Source: Mannheimia cairinae (GTDB lineage Bacteria > Pseudomonadota > Gammaproteobacteria > Enterobacterales > Pasteurellaceae). From it: a stretch of DNA of 64,000 nucleotides. Below the pieces are notes generated by a model that searched no databases, had not been told where the DNA came from, and saw only the letters and a program-made list of their open reading frames with translations. Below are positions 1 to 10,227 of this stretch, piece after piece. Each line of letters opens with the position of its first letter. Positions within the stretch are counted from its first letter, which is position 1. The DNA lies in assembly GCF_028649535.1 (NCBI RefSeq), contig NZ_JAQSJE010000001.1:1-64000 (forward strand), given 5' to 3'. Position numbers and translations under genes: made by a program.

Positions 1-3000
1 CAATAGTGATTTCATTGGCAAGAGTAACCTCAAACTCTTTACCACCAGTATTGTTTGGTTCGGTCTTAGGAGTTACAACAATATTATTGTCGCCTGATAC
101 TACTGACTCTTCTTTAGCGATTTCATCTTTAATTTCCTGACTTAGGTCTATAGTATAATCTGTAATCTCTCTAGTACCGTCTTGACGAGTTTCAGTAGCT
201 TGAGTTACAGAAATAACACTTTCATCAGCACTTTTAACATGTGCTGAAGTGTCTTTAGCCGTAACTGTATATTCAGTTCCTAGTTTTTCTCCTGTACTAT
301 TAGTAAGCTCCTTAGATTCAATTGTTACATTAGCACCTTCTTTCAGCGTTACTTTACTTACCGAAATAGCATCGTGAATATTATCTTGACCTGTATTACC
401 AATATTAGTAAATGTAATGTTTCCATCTTGGCCTAATTTAGCATCACCGCCAAAGTTTTTTACAACTGAGTTAGCAACATTACCTAAACGATCTTGGGTA
501 AGGTATAGCTGAGAGCCGTTAATGGCATCAGTTGAAGTTGCAGAAATCTCACCGGCTGCAACGTTTTGGATACGGCGCTCTGCACCTGCGGCACCGACTG
601 AAACTGCACCCACAGCTCTTGCACCAGCAAAAGTACTGTAGCTGATGGTATTTACTGTAGCACTGCTTACTGAGCCAGTTGCACCGCCAGTAGTGGTAGC
701 TCCTGCTGCTGCAGAGTTTTTCAATGCGTTAAATAGCGTACCTTTACCCTCTGCTGTAACAGAGCCTTCACCTGCAGTGATGGTGCTGTCATTGCCCAGA
801 TACACTGAGTTAGCAACGGTTTCGCCCAATGGTGTTTTACCATCTTCACCAGTATTGATACCGCTACCCAATACATAAGTATCTTTAGAAGTAATGGCAT
901 TATTGTTACCAACCACACGAGAACCGGTCGCGTCAACAGTGCCTGCTAAGCCATTAGCAAGCTGTAATTTACGATTATCATCGTAAGTTGCGGTTGCACC
1001 GATTTGGTTGTTGTTACCAAACGCGCCAGTATTGGCTGAACTTGAGCCAACAGCGTTGTCATTACCCAAAGTATAAGAGCCTGTGCCGGAAACGATAGAA
1101 GGGTCACCGATCGCACCCGCGTTTTCAGCATTTACTAGGTTGCCAGTACCGATAGCGATAGATTGTTTTGCCGTTGCTTGAGCTTCTGTGCCAATCGCAA
1201 TCGCATTAACATTTTTTGCTGCTGCTTTACGGCCAATCGCAATAGATTCATTACCTGATGCCATAGCAGATGAACCAATACCAACTGCATTGCTGATTTT
1301 TTTGCCATCAAAGCCATTGCCATTGACAAAGTTACCAATCAATACATTGCGGTCATTATTGCTATTATTAGCAACTTGCGCACCAATGATAACAGAACGA
1401 TCTGATGTCGCATTCGCTGCTGCTACCGGGCCTAACACAACGTTATTGTCACCAACAAAATCGTTTGCAGTTTTTGTACCTAGGATAAGGTTAGCATCAC
1501 CATTTAGATTATTTGCTGACGCAGGGCCTACGATGGTATTTTGCCCATGATGAGGACCAAATTGTGCATTTCTGGCATCACCAGTGATATTTTTACCCGA
1601 GTCATTACCAATAACAATGTTCTGTTGGGTAATTAAATCGGTCTGGCTATTCTGTGCCGCATTTCGACCAATGGCAATATTACCGTAATTAACATTACCC
1701 TTACCTGCTTCCTGACCAATTAGTACGCTTGGATAACGATCACTATCTTTTACTTCTGATTGCTTAGCTTGCTGTGCTTCAGTAAGTGCGCCGGCTCGGT
1801 AACCAATGGCAACCGAGTGATCTTTTTTAGATCTTTGGCCTGCTTCAGTACCAATATTAACATTATGAATATTCCACTGGTCATTTACATATTTGCCAGC
1901 ATTTTCACCGATAGAGATGTTACGACCACCGATGGCCTCAGCACCATCACCGATAGCGATATTGTTTTGTTTACCAACGAAAGTGCGATATAGGTTTTCT
2001 TGTGCTGGATTTCGTCGGAAACCTTTTGCAGAAATCTTATCAAAATAAGCCTGTAAGTCTTCCTTAGAAGTAAATCTACGATTAGTTTCTGGGTTGATGA
2101 TTGTTGCCCAATTACCTGTAATATCTGCTGCACCTGCTACAGACTTTCTACCAACCGCAATAGAGCCGAAGTAACACCACGAGATAAAGTACCTACTGCA
2201 ACTGCATCTTCTGCCGAAGATTGAGCTGTTGTACCGACTGCAATAGAATTTTTACCCTTAGCTTGGGTATTAGTTGTTGTGTTAAATTGCGTAGTAGGTG
2301 CTCTCTGGTTTTCATTAGTTATAGGTTGCATTTCTGCACTACCTAAAGCGATAGCCCCTACACCTGTAGCTTGAGCTGATTGACCAATAGCTGTTGAGCG
2401 ATTAGCACTCGCAGAAGATGCTGTACCAATAGCCATTGCAAAATCAGCTGTTGCACCAGCTTGACGAGAAATAGCTAATGAATTAAATCCACTCGCTAAC
2501 CCTGCTGTACCTACAACAACAGAACCAACACCTGAAGCTGTAGAATAATGGCCTAATGCCACAGATAGCCCACCATAAGTTGGTACAACTGCTTTTGAAT
2601 AGTCACCAATCGCAATACCAGATGAAAATCCATCTCCACTAACTGCATTCGCACGGTTACCTACCGCAATACCAGATGCGATACTATCATTATAATGACC
2701 ATTCTCTGTTCGATGTGTATTATTCGGTGTACCATAATCATATGGCATATGTCGCATTTCAGGATTATTCTTAGCAAAAGCACTATTAGGTTTTCCATCT
2801 TCATCCTCTCCACCTATAGCCACAGAAGCAAACACTGGCTGTGTAGAGGCTAATAAAACAGCTAAAGCTAATAAGCTTCTCTTAAAATGATTTAACCCTT
2901 TGTTACTAGTAGCAGAGGTAGAACTGATTGAACCTACGGTCGCACTACTTGATGATCTGCCATGAGATTTTGCAAGCTCGGTCACAGCAGTCCAAGTTTG

Positions 3001-3039
3001 AGTTGCATGGTTAAATATAACCCGATAAATTTTATTCAT
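1..3039 (-). pseudogene. Trimeric autotransporter adhesin (YadA/Hia type), frameshifted and cut by the window edge
   Basis: Surface adhesin of the type V secretion class. The N-terminal part (2137-3039) starts with an extended signal peptide (MNKIYRVIFNHATQTW, ending ALAVLLASTQPVFA) and continues into YadA-head repeats of the form SxAIGxxA. After TLSRGVTSA the frame breaks near 2163-2171 and meets a TAG at 2137-2139. In the neighbouring frame the head repeats resume at once (SIAVGRKSVAGAAD) and stay open, with no stop, to position 1, passing into neck/stalk sequence (SxxDAINGSQLY). One missing base, or two extra, explains the break; no long homopolymer lies there. The membrane anchor lies beyond the left edge. 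The break may be real inactivation, variation or an assembly error. The SD (AAGGAAC) lies before the ATG at 3039. The family is certain; the exact homologue is not known. Confidence 0.88.
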
Positions 3040-3352
3040 ACGAAAAAAGTTCCTTATATTATTTATAAATCATAAAAGTCTAAACAAATCTCTCCACTTT
3101 ATAGTAAAATTATTAAATAGTAAAATTATTAATATTCACTCCAGAAGAAAACTGTATAGACTTCAAGCGATTATAATTATCCCAAAGAAGATAGAAGGAA
3201 ACGAACGAATTTACACAACTCCACGGAACTTTACACACAACTCCATTTTTCCTTTACATAAATTTACGTAAATTTACAAATCTTTACATAAATTCCTTTT
3301 GAAATAAGATTTTATCTATTAGAATTATGACTTTTTATTACTCAATACTATT
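3040..3352. promoter_or_regulatory. Divergent intergenic region between the adhesin and pgpB, with short AT-rich repeats
   Basis: 313 bases without a gene. They carry a tandem 16-base repeat (TAGTAAAATTATTAA at 3102-3116 and 3118-3132) on the adhesin side. On the pgpB side are several near-copies of TTTACATAAATT between 3253 and 3297. Two copies of a TTTACACAACTCCA-like segment lie near 3210-3245. Promoters for both genes must lie here; I cannot assign -35/-10 boxes with confidence. Confidence 0.5.
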
Positions 3353-4072
3353 ATGGTTAAAAAATTCTCTTTTTATACTTTTATTATGCTACTCATTCCT
3401 ATTACAACTTGGATGATTAGTTGGCAATGGGCATCTGACACACCATCATCTGCAATAGGTGTAGATTACTTTCTCTTTTTATTGACAGAAACTGGTTCTG
3501 TGCCTTATGCAGCAATTACCTGCGTTATTTTTTCTTTAATATTAGCAGCCGTAGTCAGAAAACATTACTCTCCAATTTTAGTTATCTTGGTGTGTGTAAT
3601 TTCAATGGTTTCGACTCAAGCTGTTAAAAGTGGATTAAAGTCTTTATTTGAAGAGCCAAGGCCTTTTGTTGCGGCAATGTTTCCACAACAAACAGAGAGC
3701 TTTTATCAATTATCTCGCTCAGAGCGTTCGGCTGCGGTATTTGAAAAGATTGAAGATAAAGAGCATTTTTTAACCGCTCATCACGTAAAAGAGGTGGGGT
3801 TCTCTTTCCCTTCTGGTCATACGATTTTTGCGGTTTCTTGGTTACTGCTTTTTGCAGGATTTTGTATGAATGTGCGTACGCAAGCGGCCATTTTTTTACA
3901 AATTTTTGCAACTCTTTGGGCTGCATTAATGCTTATTAGCCGCTTACGTTTAGGAATGCACTACCCTATAGATTTATTCGTCAGCTCATTAATTGCTTGG
4001 TTTATGCATTTAGTGATCTTTTTGTGGCTTTTGCCAAAATTAGAGTGTAATACAATGTTTAAAAAGCATTAA
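3353..4072 (+). CDS. pgpB: Phosphatidylglycerophosphatase B, PAP2 family
   Basis: Integral membrane lipid phosphatase that removes phosphate from phosphatidylglycerophosphate and, in related enzymes, from undecaprenyl pyrophosphate. The three PAP2 signatures are intact: K96-x6-R103-P104, PSGH at 153-156, and SR-x5-H-x3-D at 196-207. Hydrophobic segments surround them (about residues 5-22, 50-70, 74-92, 158-172, 178-195, 210-230). At 239 residues it is close to the Haemophilus PgpB length. It stands alone, divergent from the adhesin. The start is the only suitable Met upstream of the first membrane segment. Substrate range beyond the family is inferred. Confidence 0.88.
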   Translation: MVKKFSFYTFIMLLIPITTWMISWQWASDTPSSAIGVDYFLFLLTETGSVPYAAITCVIFSLILAAVVRKHYSPILVILVCVISMVSTQAVKSGLKSLFEEPRPFVAAMFPQQTESFYQLSRSERSAAVFEKIEDKEHFLTAHHVKEVGFSFPSGHTIFAVSWLLLFAGFCMNVRTQAAIFLQIFATLWAALMLISRLRLGMHYPIDLFVSSLIAWFMHLVIFLWLLPKLECNTMFKKH

Positions 4073-4186
4073 TAAAGAGGCTTTAGATTATCTATCATAA
4101 AAATGCTTCCTCATTGATTAAACAAAACACATCAGTTATTATGTGAAAACTCATCTCTTAATTTCATTTAATTTATAGGACTCAAA

Positions 4187-4771
4187 ATGAAAAAGTTTTT
4201 TTGGATTTTAGTTATTGCCGTTGTTGCTCTTGGTGGCTATTCATTAACTAAATATAATGATTTAATGCGTGCAGAAGAAGATATTAACTCAGTATGGGGG
4301 AATGTTGAATCAGCATACCAACGCCGTGCAGACTTAATTCCAAACTTAGTTAATACAGTAAAAGGTCAGGCCAACTTTGAGCAAGAAACTTTAACGTCTG
4401 TTATTGAAGCTCGTGCAAAAGCAACCGCAGTAACGATTGACCCAAGCAACGCAACCGAAGAGCAAATGGCACAATTCCAAGACGCTCAGAAAGGTGTAAA
4501 CTCTGCTCTTTCTCGTTTATTAGTTTCAGTTGAAAGATACCCGGAATTAAAAGCTCACGAAGCATTCTTAAACCTTCAAGCACAATTAGAAGGAACAGAA
4601 AACCGCATCAACGTTGAGCGTAATAACTTTAATGAAAAAGTGAAAGAATACAACAAACTCGTGCGTGAATTCCCAACCAAACTCGCCGCAATGATTATGG
4701 GTTTTAAAGCAAAACCACAATTTAAAGCTGATGCGGGTTCAGATAAAGCACCAGTTGTAAACTTTAATTAA
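4187..4771 (+). CDS. lemA: LemA family membrane protein
   Basis: LemA-fold protein with one N-terminal membrane anchor (about residues 4-22) followed by the family helices. Characteristic features are the segment VWGNVESAYQRRADLIPNLV near residues 36-55 and a tail rich in charged helices. LemA proteins are widespread and often sit next to TPM-domain proteins, as here; their biochemical role is not settled. A strong terminator follows directly, so some transcripts may carry lemA alone, although the two TPM genes 80 bases on are likely functional partners. SD-like AGGA precedes the ATG. 194 residues, normal for the family. Confidence 0.9.
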   Translation: MKKFFWILVIAVVALGGYSLTKYNDLMRAEEDINSVWGNVESAYQRRADLIPNLVNTVKGQANFEQETLTSVIEARAKATAVTIDPSNATEEQMAQFQDAQKGVNSALSRLLVSVERYPELKAHEAFLNLQAQLEGTENRINVERNNFNEKVKEYNKLVREFPTKLAAMIMGFKAKPQFKADAGSDKAPVVNFN

Positions 4772-4798
4772 TTTTTACTGATTAATTTATCTATATTT

Positions 4799-4843
4799 AA
4801 AGCAATAAGCCTTTTCTATTCGGTGCTTATTGCTTTATTTTTA
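4799..4843 (+). terminator. Rho-independent terminator after lemA
   Basis: AAAGCAATAAGC at 4799-4810 pairs perfectly with GCTTATTGCTTT at 4825-4836, followed by ATTTTTA. It separates lemA from the TPM-domain genes and may act as a partial attenuator. Confidence 0.85.
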
Positions 4844-4853
4844 AGAGGGTCAA

Positions 4854-5309
4854 ATGGGATTATTTTCTTTTCTTTCTAATACATTACCTGTTGATACTGA
4901 TATTATCGAACAAGCTATTGCACATTTAGAAACACAAACCTCAGCGGAATTGCGTGTTGTTGTTGAGCGTAAAGCTAAAATAGAAAATGTTGAAGATGCT
5001 GCTGTTTTGCGTGCTACTCAACTTTTTGATGAATTAAAAATGTATGAAACTGCTGAGCGTAATGGTGTGTTGATTTATCTTTCATTTAAACCGCATTATG
5101 TTGCGGTTATTGGTGACGAAGGGATTCATCAAAAAGTTGGCGATGATTTTTGGCAAAAAATTTATGCAGCAATGTGCATAGCGTGCCAAAATGGCGATTA
5201 CACCAAAGCAATTTGTGATGCCATTAAAACAGTTGAAACTCCATTAGCTCTGCATTTTCCTTATTTTGATGATAAAAATGAGCTTTCAAACGAGGTAGTG
5301 GTGAAATGA
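4854..5309 (+). CDS. TPM-domain protein (small, soluble)
   Basis: 151-residue protein with the TPM (TLP18.3/Psb32/MOLO-1) fold: an N-terminal helix, then a strand with SAELRVVVE (about residues 30-38) and GVLIYLSFKPHYVAVIGDEG (about 63-82). No signal peptide or membrane segment is visible, unlike the next gene. Its stop overlaps the start of the following TPM gene by four bases, so the two are translationally coupled. Similar LemA-TPM-TPM trios occur in many Gram-negative bacteria and are thought to act at the envelope; no reaction is established. SD AGAGGGT lies before the ATG. Confidence 0.75.
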   Translation: MGLFSFLSNTLPVDTDIIEQAIAHLETQTSAELRVVVERKAKIENVEDAAVLRATQLFDELKMYETAERNGVLIYLSFKPHYVAVIGDEGIHQKVGDDFWQKIYAAMCIACQNGDYTKAICDAIKTVETPLALHFPYFDDKNELSNEVVVK

Positions 5310-6151
5310 TAAAACCAATTTGCAAAATTTCTCGCTTTTTTGACCGCTTGTTATTAGTAATATTAGCACTGTTTAGCTTAAATGTAGCTGCGGTTACTTA
5401 CCCTGAAGCGCCAAATCCGTTTTATTACATAACTGATTACACTAAAAACACCCTAACTCAGCAAGAATGGCGAACATTGGAAGATGCATTAATTGCAAAT
5501 CGTACAAAAACCAGTTCACAAATTATTGTGGTTATCGTGCCAAGCACAGAGAGTGAAGCCGTTTCAACTTACGCTCATACCCTCTTTAATAAATGGGGAA
5601 TCGGCAGAACTAAAAACAACGAAAACAATGGTGTTTTACTCTTAATTGCAAAAAATGATCGCAAACTCTTTATTGCAACTGGGCGAGGGCTAGAAGGTGT
5701 GTTACCTGATGCCATTGCCGCAACTATTATTCGAAATGAGATTACGCCATACTTTAAACAAGAACAATATGCTGCAGGTATTGCCCGAGGCTTATCAGCT
5801 ATTATGGCTGCAATTAATGGGGAATATGCTCCTTATGCAAGCTACGGCGAACAGCAAGAAGAATTTGATGATATTGATGGACTGCTCTTCTTTCTTTTTG
5901 CGGGTGTTGTGATTTTCCTTATTTTCCGCCCACGTGGAAACAGTACTTATATTAGCCCAGAATCAATGGATCAATTAGGTAGAGTGCTTAGAGAAAGCCA
6001 ACGTCGAAACGGCGGTTTTAATGGTGGCTTTGGCGGCGGTTTTGGTCGGAACTCTGGTGGCTTTGGTGGCGGATTTGGCGGAAGCCGAGGTAGCGGAGAC
6101 AGTTTTGGCGGTGGTTCATCAGGTGGCGGTGGTGCGGGCGGAAGCTGGTAA
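5306..6151 (+). CDS. TPM-domain membrane protein with glycine-rich tail (YgcG type)
   Basis: 281 residues. A signal peptide or anchor (about 12-30) is followed by a periplasmic TPM domain (about 45-165, with SSQIIVVIVPS and GVLLLIAKNDRKLFIATG). A single membrane helix follows (about 192-207, LLFFLFAGVVIFLIF), then a cytoplasmic tail made almost only of Gly, Phe, Ser and Asn ending GGGGAGGSW. This layout is that of YgcG-like proteins linked to LemA. Overlapping start with the previous gene (ATGA). An uptake signal (5343-5351) lies inside the gene. The function is unknown; an envelope role is inferred from topology and neighbours. Confidence 0.85.
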   Translation: MIKPICKISRFFDRLLLVILALFSLNVAAVTYPEAPNPFYYITDYTKNTLTQQEWRTLEDALIANRTKTSSQIIVVIVPSTESEAVSTYAHTLFNKWGIGRTKNNENNGVLLLIAKNDRKLFIATGRGLEGVLPDAIAATIIRNEITPYFKQEQYAAGIARGLSAIMAAINGEYAPYASYGEQQEEFDDIDGLLFFLFAGVVIFLIFRPRGNSTYISPESMDQLGRVLRESQRRNGGFNGGFGGGFGRNSGGFGGGFGGSRGSGDSFGGGSSGGGGAGGSW

Positions 6152-6190
6152 TCTAGCTCCTAAACGCACTTCCATCCCCCTTATATTGCT

Positions 6191-6218
6191 ATGATGCAAG
6201 CGTGGATACTTGCATCAT
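6191..6218 (+). terminator. Hairpin after the TPM genes
   Basis: ATGATGCAAG (6191-6200) pairs perfectly with CTTGCATCAT (6209-6218), with an 8-base loop. There is no T-run after it, so termination strength is doubtful; it could instead protect the mRNA end. Confidence 0.45.
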
Positions 6219-6271
6219 CAGAGTATTAATAAATAAAATAGCCTCATTTTATTCATATTGCTTTCTTACTT

Positions 6272-6793
6272 ATGCAAAAACAGCTATTTATCTCACAAAT
6301 AAAGCAAAACCTAGCAAAATTGCAACCATTTTCAACACAGGTAGTCACGATTGACAACCCTTATTTTTCGCATAAAAGTGGGTTGGTACGCTTTTTCATA
6401 GCAGAAATAGAACAAACACTTAACGCACTGGTGCATCAAGAGGAGGTGTTATACACTGAATTTTATGCAGAAAAGCTGGTAAAACAGTTCGATGCTTTAA
6501 ATAAAGCGGTGGAAAAACAGCAAAAAAATACAAAGAAAACTGTGCAATTTCATTCTTCATTTCAATTTCCAGCCAATATTCATCGTTTATCGCCTGCTAA
6601 ACGTTTAGAAGAATATCGCAAAGCTTTACGTGCATTAAATGAAAAAATCAGTTGGCTTATAGAACAGCTTTATAATGCCGAGCAAGAGGGCTTAAAACAA
6701 GTACTACAAAACAGTATTACCGAAACAGAATATCGGAAAACTAAATGTTTAAAAGCGATTGAAAATTTAGAACAACAGTTGCAGTTTAAATAG
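6272..6793 (+). CDS. priC: Primosomal replication protein N'' (PriC)
   Basis: 173 residues, all-helical and rich in Gln and Lys, with the PriC-type ending (RLEEYRKALRALNEKI at about 112-127, then a C-terminal coiled segment). PriC remodels SSB-coated abandoned forks and helps load the replicative helicase for restart. It stands alone between the TPM genes and the convergent dsbC, and an uptake-signal terminator follows. Recognition rests on overall similarity to PriC of Haemophilus; the family has no catalytic motif. Confidence 0.75.
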   Translation: MQKQLFISQIKQNLAKLQPFSTQVVTIDNPYFSHKSGLVRFFIAEIEQTLNALVHQEEVLYTEFYAEKLVKQFDALNKAVEKQQKNTKKTVQFHSSFQFPANIHRLSPAKRLEEYRKALRALNEKISWLIEQLYNAEQEGLKQVLQNSITETEYRKTKCLKAIENLEQQLQFK

Positions 6794-6819
6794 TAGAAGA
6801 TAAGATTTTGAACATAATG

Positions 6820-6864
6820 CAAGCGGTGTAAATTTGTAAAATTTTTGTAAAATTACACCGCTTG
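6820..6864. terminator. Bidirectional terminator built from paired uptake signals
   Basis: CAAGCGGTGTAA (6820-6831) pairs with TTACACCGCTTG (6853-6864). It lies between convergent priC and dsbC. Each arm carries the AAGCGGT uptake-signal core, and a T-rich run sits in the loop. Confidence 0.85.
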
Positions 6865-6880
6865 TGCTTAAGTAAATGAA

Positions 6881-7564
6881 TTACTCATTTAACATTTTAG
6901 CTAGCTCTTTGGGTTCTACGTAGCCTGCAATGAGTTCGCCTTCTGAGGTTACTATATTTGGTGTGCCTGTTACACCAAATTTAATACCAAGTTGGTAATG
7001 TTTTTTTACGATATTTGGTGTTTTTAATTGGGTTGGTAAATTCCCTTTTTCCGCTTCATTTAGTGCATTTACTTTATCTGTTGATGTCCAAATTGCTTCC
7101 ATCTGTTTTGCAGTTTGAGTATTCATTCCACCACGAGGGAAGGCTAGATAGCGAACAGTAATACCTAAATCGTTATACTCTTTAATTTGTTTATGCAATA
7201 AATGGCAATAATGGCAGGTTATATCCATAAACACTGTTACTACGTGTTTTTCATTTTTTGCAGGATACACAATCATTTCATTACGATAAGAATTTAGCTC
7301 TGCTAACAATCCTTGATTGGTAATATCAATAACCTTATCGCCTTTTAATTCAAAAACTTTACCTTGAATAACATAGCGGCCATCTTGGCTAATATATACA
7401 ACGCCCTCATTTGACGTTGCCATTTTAAAGCCAGATAAAGGCGATTCTGAAATTTGAACCTCTGTTGCCCCTATTTTCTCTAGCTTATTTTTTAGTGCTG
7501 CATCTGATGCAAATGCAACACTCGATAAAGCCATAATACCTAAACTAATTAGATTTTTTCTCAT
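6881..7564 (-). CDS. dsbC: Thiol:disulfide interchange protein DsbC
   Basis: Periplasmic disulfide isomerase. It has a signal peptide (residues 1-19, ending SVAFA), an N-terminal dimerisation domain (about 20-80), a linker, and a thioredoxin-fold domain with active site CHYC at 117-120 and cis-Pro loop GTP at 200-202. 227 residues, slightly shorter than E. coli DsbC. SD AAGGAT lies before the ATG. It is nine bases downstream of mepM on the same strand, so the two probably form an operon of periplasmic enzymes. Confidence 0.93.
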   Translation of the reverse strand: MRKNLISLGIMALSSVAFASDAALKNKLEKIGATEVQISESPLSGFKMATSNEGVVYISQDGRYVIQGKVFELKGDKVIDITNQGLLAELNSYRNEMIVYPAKNEKHVVTVFMDITCHYCHLLHKQIKEYNDLGITVRYLAFPRGGMNTQTAKQMEAIWTSTDKVNALNEAEKGNLPTQLKTPNIVKKHYQLGIKFGVTGTPNIVTSEGELIAGYVEPKELAKMLNE

Positions 7565-7573
7565 TGAATATCC

Positions 7574-9100
7574 TTACATTTTTAATCTTGCTTCAACACT
7601 CTTTGCTTTTTTCAAGAATGCTTGGCGTTCTTTATTGCTCATACCTGAATTTGAACCAGGTAATTTCACCGTAATTGGGTTTACAGGCCGCCCATTAATA
7701 TGGAATTCATAATGCAAATGTGGGCCTGTTGATCCACCAGTATTGCCAGATAAGGCTATACGCTCCCCTTTTTTAACTCGCTGCCCTGGCTTAACTAAAG
7801 ATTTACTTAAATGCATATATACCGTAGTAATATGCCCGTGTTTTAAGCGAATATAACGTCCTGCACCTCTTGCTTGGTAGGCTACGTGTTCAACAACCCC
7901 ATCACTTGGTGCAATAATTGGCGTACCAATAGGAACACCATAATCTACCCCTTTATGCGGGCTAATTCGCCCTGTAATAGGGTGTCTTCGTTGAGGGTTA
8001 AAGGAAGATGTTATTCTTGCTGCATATAGTAGTGGATGTCGAGCAAAACCACCGCTTAAGGTTTCCCCGTGGCGACTATAATAGCGTCCGTTATCCGCTT
8101 GAATAGCATAATAGCTTTTTTTATTGCTAATAACGTGAATACCTTCTACGTTCCCCAGTTCTGTTACTTTTCCATCAACATATTCACGCTTAACTAAAAT
8201 TGCAAATTTATCGCCTCTTTTTAGTTTATTTGTTGCAATTTGTGACTGTAATCCTACCGCTAGCTGGTTAATTTGTCGGTCAGATAAATTTACTGCTTTT
8301 AAGCTTGCCGCAAAACTACCTTTAATTGTGCCTCTGACAACGTCAAGTTTCCATACACCTTTCTTCTCAAATTTTTGGAAAGCAAAAGTACCGTTTTCTC
8401 TTCGTTCATAAACTCGCTCTTCTTTTTCTGATACAAGCCAGTTCATATATTCCAATTCACCGTCATTATCTAGCACCCAGTAAAACTGTTGCCCTGATTT
8501 AAGTTGTGCTAATGCCGGATATTGCTTTATTAATCGTTGAGCAACAGCAGCACTTAACCCTGATTGGTCTAGTACATCTTTTAGTTTATCGCCTCTGGCA
8601 ACGGTGTAACTGAATTGATGCTGAATTCGTAATGCTTGATCGGCAACATCAAGTATATCTTGAAGTAACTTTTCTGCATCTTCTGGTAGCTGATCTTCGG
8701 CTAAGGTAGCTTCTGCCGTATCAATCGGTTCTTCCACTTCATCATCTTGGTCTCGCAGTTCATCGGTATAAGATGTTGCCGTTTGGTCTTCAAGAATATT
8801 TTTATTATCCACTGACAATGAAGATACAGTAACTAGATCAGTAATATAGCCAATAAATCCTGAAGGATGTCCTGATTTATTTGCCGATGTACCCGCTAGT
8901 TCAATTTCATCTTCGTATGTGCCTAGTTGCTCATCTAAAATTAAGGTATTTTCTCGTGATAAGGATTTATTAACTGAAGGTTGTTCCTTTAATGCCAGAA
9001 CAATTCCAACCAGTAAACTAGCTACTGCCAATAAAAATACCGCTATTTTGAGATGTTTTTTATGCCTTTTACGATCTCTTGCTAAAATAACGTGTTGCAA
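7574..9100 (-). CDS. mepM: Murein DD-endopeptidase MepM-like, M23 family
   Basis: 508-residue inner-membrane-anchored peptidoglycan hydrolase. One N-terminal membrane helix (about 18-36) is followed by an acidic spacer, an OapA/LysM-like region (about 160-205), a central domain, and a C-terminal M23 metallopeptidase. Zinc ligands are visible at H382 and D386 (HKGVD) and at H463 (HLH), with the HGH catalytic segment near 421-423. It cuts peptide crosslinks to allow wall growth. Longer than E. coli MepM because of the acidic spacer. As in Enterobacteria and Haemophilus, it is divergent from a znuC-type ATPase gene. Confidence 0.88.
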   Translation of the reverse strand: MQHVILARDRKRHKKHLKIAVFLLAVASLLVGIVLALKEQPSVNKSLSRENTLILDEQLGTYEDEIELAGTSANKSGHPSGFIGYITDLVTVSSLSVDNKNILEDQTATSYTDELRDQDDEVEEPIDTAEATLAEDQLPEDAEKLLQDILDVADQALRIQHQFSYTVARGDKLKDVLDQSGLSAAVAQRLIKQYPALAQLKSGQQFYWVLDNDGELEYMNWLVSEKEERVYERRENGTFAFQKFEKKGVWKLDVVRGTIKGSFAASLKAVNLSDRQINQLAVGLQSQIATNKLKRGDKFAILVKREYVDGKVTELGNVEGIHVISNKKSYYAIQADNGRYYSRHGETLSGGFARHPLLYAARITSSFNPQRRHPITGRISPHKGVDYGVPIGTPIIAPSDGVVEHVAYQARGAGRYIRLKHGHITTVYMHLSKSLVKPGQRVKKGERIALSGNTGGSTGPHLHYEFHINGRPVNPITVKLPGSNSGMSNKERQAFLKKAKSVEARLKM

Positions 9101-9252
9101 AATATATCTCGCCTATTTTTCATTCAATAATTTACTTAAATTTACATAACCTAACGATAGACTATTTTATCAAGAAAAAATTCATTTAATCTATTGTCAT
9201 AATAGGAAAAATCAGCTAATTTTAAATTAATATCCATAAAATTTTTATAGTA

Positions 9253-10068
9253 ATGAAAATAAATCAACTTACATTCAGTCAAAAAGCAACTCAATTTACA
9301 CTTATTCAACAAAATATACCTTTAATTTCTCTCGAAAATATCGATGTTTCATTTAACGGGCAAAAAGCCTTACAAAATATTAATCTATCTATTTATCCTA
9401 ATTCCATTACTACTATTGTTGGGCCTAATGGCGGCGGTAAATCCACTTTGCTAAAAGTATTGTTGAAGTTGCTTACCCCAAATAGTGGAACGGTTACCCA
9501 TCAAAAAGGGTTGAAAATTGGTTATGTTCCACAAAAATTGCATTTAGACCCATCAATGCCAATCACTGTGACCCATTTTTTAGCGTTGAAGCCAAATACA
9601 GATCAAAAGATGATTGATGAGGCCTTGTCTCTTTTTTCAATTACGCACTTAGCTAAAAATAGTATGCAAAAACTGTCTGGAGGGGAACTACAACGTGTTT
9701 TGCTCGCTCGAGCTATTTTGAATCGTCCTCAGCTATTAGTGCTAGATGAGCCGATGCAAGGGGTAGATATTACAGGGCAAACTGAACTCTATCAACTACT
9801 AAATGAAACTCGTTCGTGGTTAAAATGTGCTATTTTGATGGTTTCACATGACTTAAATATAGTGATGGCAAATACAGATGAAGTGCTTTGCGTGAATAAG
9901 CATATTTGTTGTGCTGGTACACCTGAAGTGATTGCTAACGATCCTCATTTTATTCATTTTTTTGGCGATCAATTTGCTCGAAATGTTGCATTTTATTCAC
10001 ATAAACATAACCATCATCACAATTTACACGGCGATGTTTGCCCAGGTGAATGCAAGTGCAGTTATTAA
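9253..10068 (+). CDS. znuC: Zinc/metal ABC transporter ATPase, ZnuC-like
   Basis: Cytoplasmic ATPase of a metal importer. Walker [10 protein letters not shown] at 57-65, signature LSGGE at 140-144, Walker B LLVLDEP at 160-166, and switch His in SHD near 196-198. The C-terminus carries a His/Cys cluster ([10 protein letters not shown], then CPGECKC), fitting zinc binding or sensing. The permease and binding protein are not adjacent, although a Haemophilus-like order with mepM is kept. I see no Zur operator in the 152 bases upstream. No good SD precedes the chosen ATG; a start a little further downstream is possible. Confidence 0.83.
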   Translation: MKINQLTFSQKATQFTLIQQNIPLISLENIDVSFNGQKALQNINLSIYPNSITTIVGPNGGGKSTLLKVLLKLLTPNSGTVTHQKGLKIGYVPQKLHLDPSMPITVTHFLALKPNTDQKMIDEALSLFSITHLAKNSMQKLSGGELQRVLLARAILNRPQLLVLDEPMQGVDITGQTELYQLLNETRSWLKCAILMVSHDLNIVMANTDEVLCVNKHICCAGTPEVIANDPHFIHFFGDQFARNVAFYSHKHNHHHNLHGDVCPGECKCSY

Positions 10069-10145
10069 GATAAATCTCATTTGTTTAAAAATTGTAATTT
10101 TTTTGCTAAAAATGATCGCTTGTTTTACCAAAATTTATGTAAAAA

Positions 10146-10188
10146 TCTGACCTAGCTCACAGTTTCTTGGCTTAATATGGAGTATAAT
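10146..10188 (+). promoter_or_regulatory. Class II CRP site and promoter of sucA
   Basis: TCTGACCTAGCTCACA at 10146-10161 matches the CRP consensus TGTGATCTAGATCACA at 13 of 16 positions. A perfect -10 box TATAAT lies at 10183-10188. With a start near 10195 the CRP site is centred about 41.5 bases upstream, the class II position, where it replaces a weak -35. Activation by cAMP-CRP is inferred from this geometry. Confidence 0.68.
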
Positions 10189-10227
10189 TACCTCCGAATT
10201 CAAAACCAGTAAATAGGTCAGGTCTTT

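Noticed and set aside
721-2133. Several small minus- and plus-strand frames inside the adhesin
   Set aside because: They are out-of-frame shadows; the frame with YadA repeats is open through the whole stretch.
9101-9252. Zur operator between mepM and znuC
   Set aside because: No copy of the expected palindrome; the region is only AT-rich.
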